The notes beneath the pieces are model-generated. The model made no database searches, was not told where the DNA came from, and was given only the letters and a program-made list of their open reading frames with translations. A DNA stretch of 7,045 nt from Calditerrivibrio sp. (GTDB lineage: Bacteria > Chrysiogenota > Deferribacteres > Deferribacterales > Calditerrivibrionaceae): assembly GCA_020217115.1 (NCBI GenBank), contig JAIWOA010000136.1, positions 1-7,045 of the forward strand. Direction: 5' to 3'. The translations under genes and the position numbers were made by a program. Of this stretch, positions 6,561 to 7,045 are shown piece after piece. Each line of letters begins with the position of its first letter. Within the stretch, counting starts at the first letter, position 1.

Positions 6561-7045
6561 ATGGTAAATTTTATCCCACTGAAACAATCAGAGGATCTTC
6601 TTCCTACTTTTCAGTTAGGTGGAGGTAGCAAAGGTAATGCGAAGAATGGAGGTTTTAAAGAGGTATTTGAATCTATATCTAAAAATAGTAGTGAAGTAGT
6701 AAAAGATAAGGTTGGATATAAAAAAGATGCCACCAAAACTAAAGAATCTGAAATTTTGCAGAAGATCAGTTACCGGGAAGATACTTCATCTAATGTTATG
6801 AACAAGGAAAAGTTAGAGGTGTCTCAGGATGAAATCGTTGAGAAGATAAATTCTATCCTTAGTGAATCTGATATTTCAGAGGAGGCTCTAAGCAGCCTTA
6901 TGTCTGCTATTATGGCTTTTTTCAATAATGGACAAAAAAGTGATTTAAGTCCTGAAAAGACTCAAGAGCTTAACATTATGTTGGGTTCCCTCAAGGAGAA
7001 GTTTAATATTTCAATTAATAAGCTCAATTCTGATGATCTTAAACA
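6561..7045 (+). CDS. Hydrophilic protein, N-terminal 161 residues; tentatively FliK-like flagellar hook-length control protein
   Basis: An open frame runs from the ATG at 6561 through the right edge without a stop, giving 161 codons plus two bases. The start is well supported by a strong GGAGGT site. The visible part has no signal peptide or membrane segment and no cysteine. It is rich in Ser, Lys, Glu, Asn and Asp and looks disordered up to about residue 85 (with a GGGSKGNAKNGG stretch at 20-31 and FKEVFESI at 32-39), then helical, with an amphipathic segment EEALSSLMSAIMAFF (107-121). This composition and layout resemble the N-terminal part of FliK, the secreted ruler that sets flagellar hook length, whose conserved C-terminal domain would lie beyond the window. 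The possible sigma-54 promoter upstream fits a flagellar gene. That it is a real gene is nearly certain; the FliK identity is inference, and another secreted or scaffold protein cannot be excluded. Confidence 0.6.
   Translation, partial: MVNFIPLKQSEDLLPTFQLGGGSKGNAKNGGFKEVFESISKNSSEVVKDKVGYKKDATKTKESEILQKISYREDTSSNVMNKEKLEVSQDEIVEKINSILSESDISEEALSSLMSAIMAFFNNGQKSDLSPEKTQELNIMLGSLKEKFNISINKLNSDDLK

Noticed and set aside
6548..6605. ATG at 6548 as an alternative start or a short leader peptide before the FliK-like gene.
   Set aside because: It is out of frame with the long gene, overlaps the strong ribosome-binding site, and has no Shine-Dalgarno sequence of its own.

Overview
The window comes from a low-GC (roughly one third G+C by eye), Gram-negative, two-membrane bacterium. 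Lipid A synthesis (lpxB) and an outer-membrane secretin (pilQ) both require an outer membrane. The exact lineage cannot be fixed by reading alone. The AT-rich coding style and the neighbourhood of histidine, type IV pilus, lipid A and probable flagellar genes would fit Deferribacterota or a similar deep-branching anaerobe, but that is a tentative inference.

Layout, all on the + strand. Bases 1-261 hold the 3' part of hisI (histidine biosynthesis). After a 27-bp gap comes a complete pilMNOPQ operon (289-5371), the canonical type IV pilus alignment and secretin cluster. Every junction overlaps or nearly touches: ATGA at pilM/pilN, pilO/pilP and pilP/pilQ, and a one-base gap at pilN/pilO. lpxB (5371-6492) follows pilQ with a 1-base overlap, or 4 bases if a GTG start is used. 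A 68-bp spacer then leads to a gene that runs off the right edge (6561-7045), here tentatively called a FliK-like flagellar hook-length control protein. No stretch over 300 bp lacks a gene, and no RNA gene, CRISPR array or mobile element is visible.

How the genes work together: PilM is a cytoplasmic actin-like ring protein that binds the N-terminal tail of PilN. PilN and PilO are inner-membrane bitopic proteins that form a periplasmic coiled-coil and ferredoxin-fold cage. PilP is a lipoprotein that links this cage to the PilQ secretin, the outer-membrane exit pore of the pilus. lpxB makes the lipid A disaccharide of the same outer membrane.

This is mostly a conventional region, and I do not see an undescribed multi-gene system in it. 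The points most worth checking are: (1) a perfect 10-bp stem with a T5 tract, i.e. an intrinsic-terminator-like hairpin, inside the first 30 codons of lpxB and just after the end of the pil operon; (2) a PilQ with a lipobox, suggesting a lipid-anchored secretin; (3) a sigma-54-like -24/-12 element placed to give a very short leader for the FliK-like gene.
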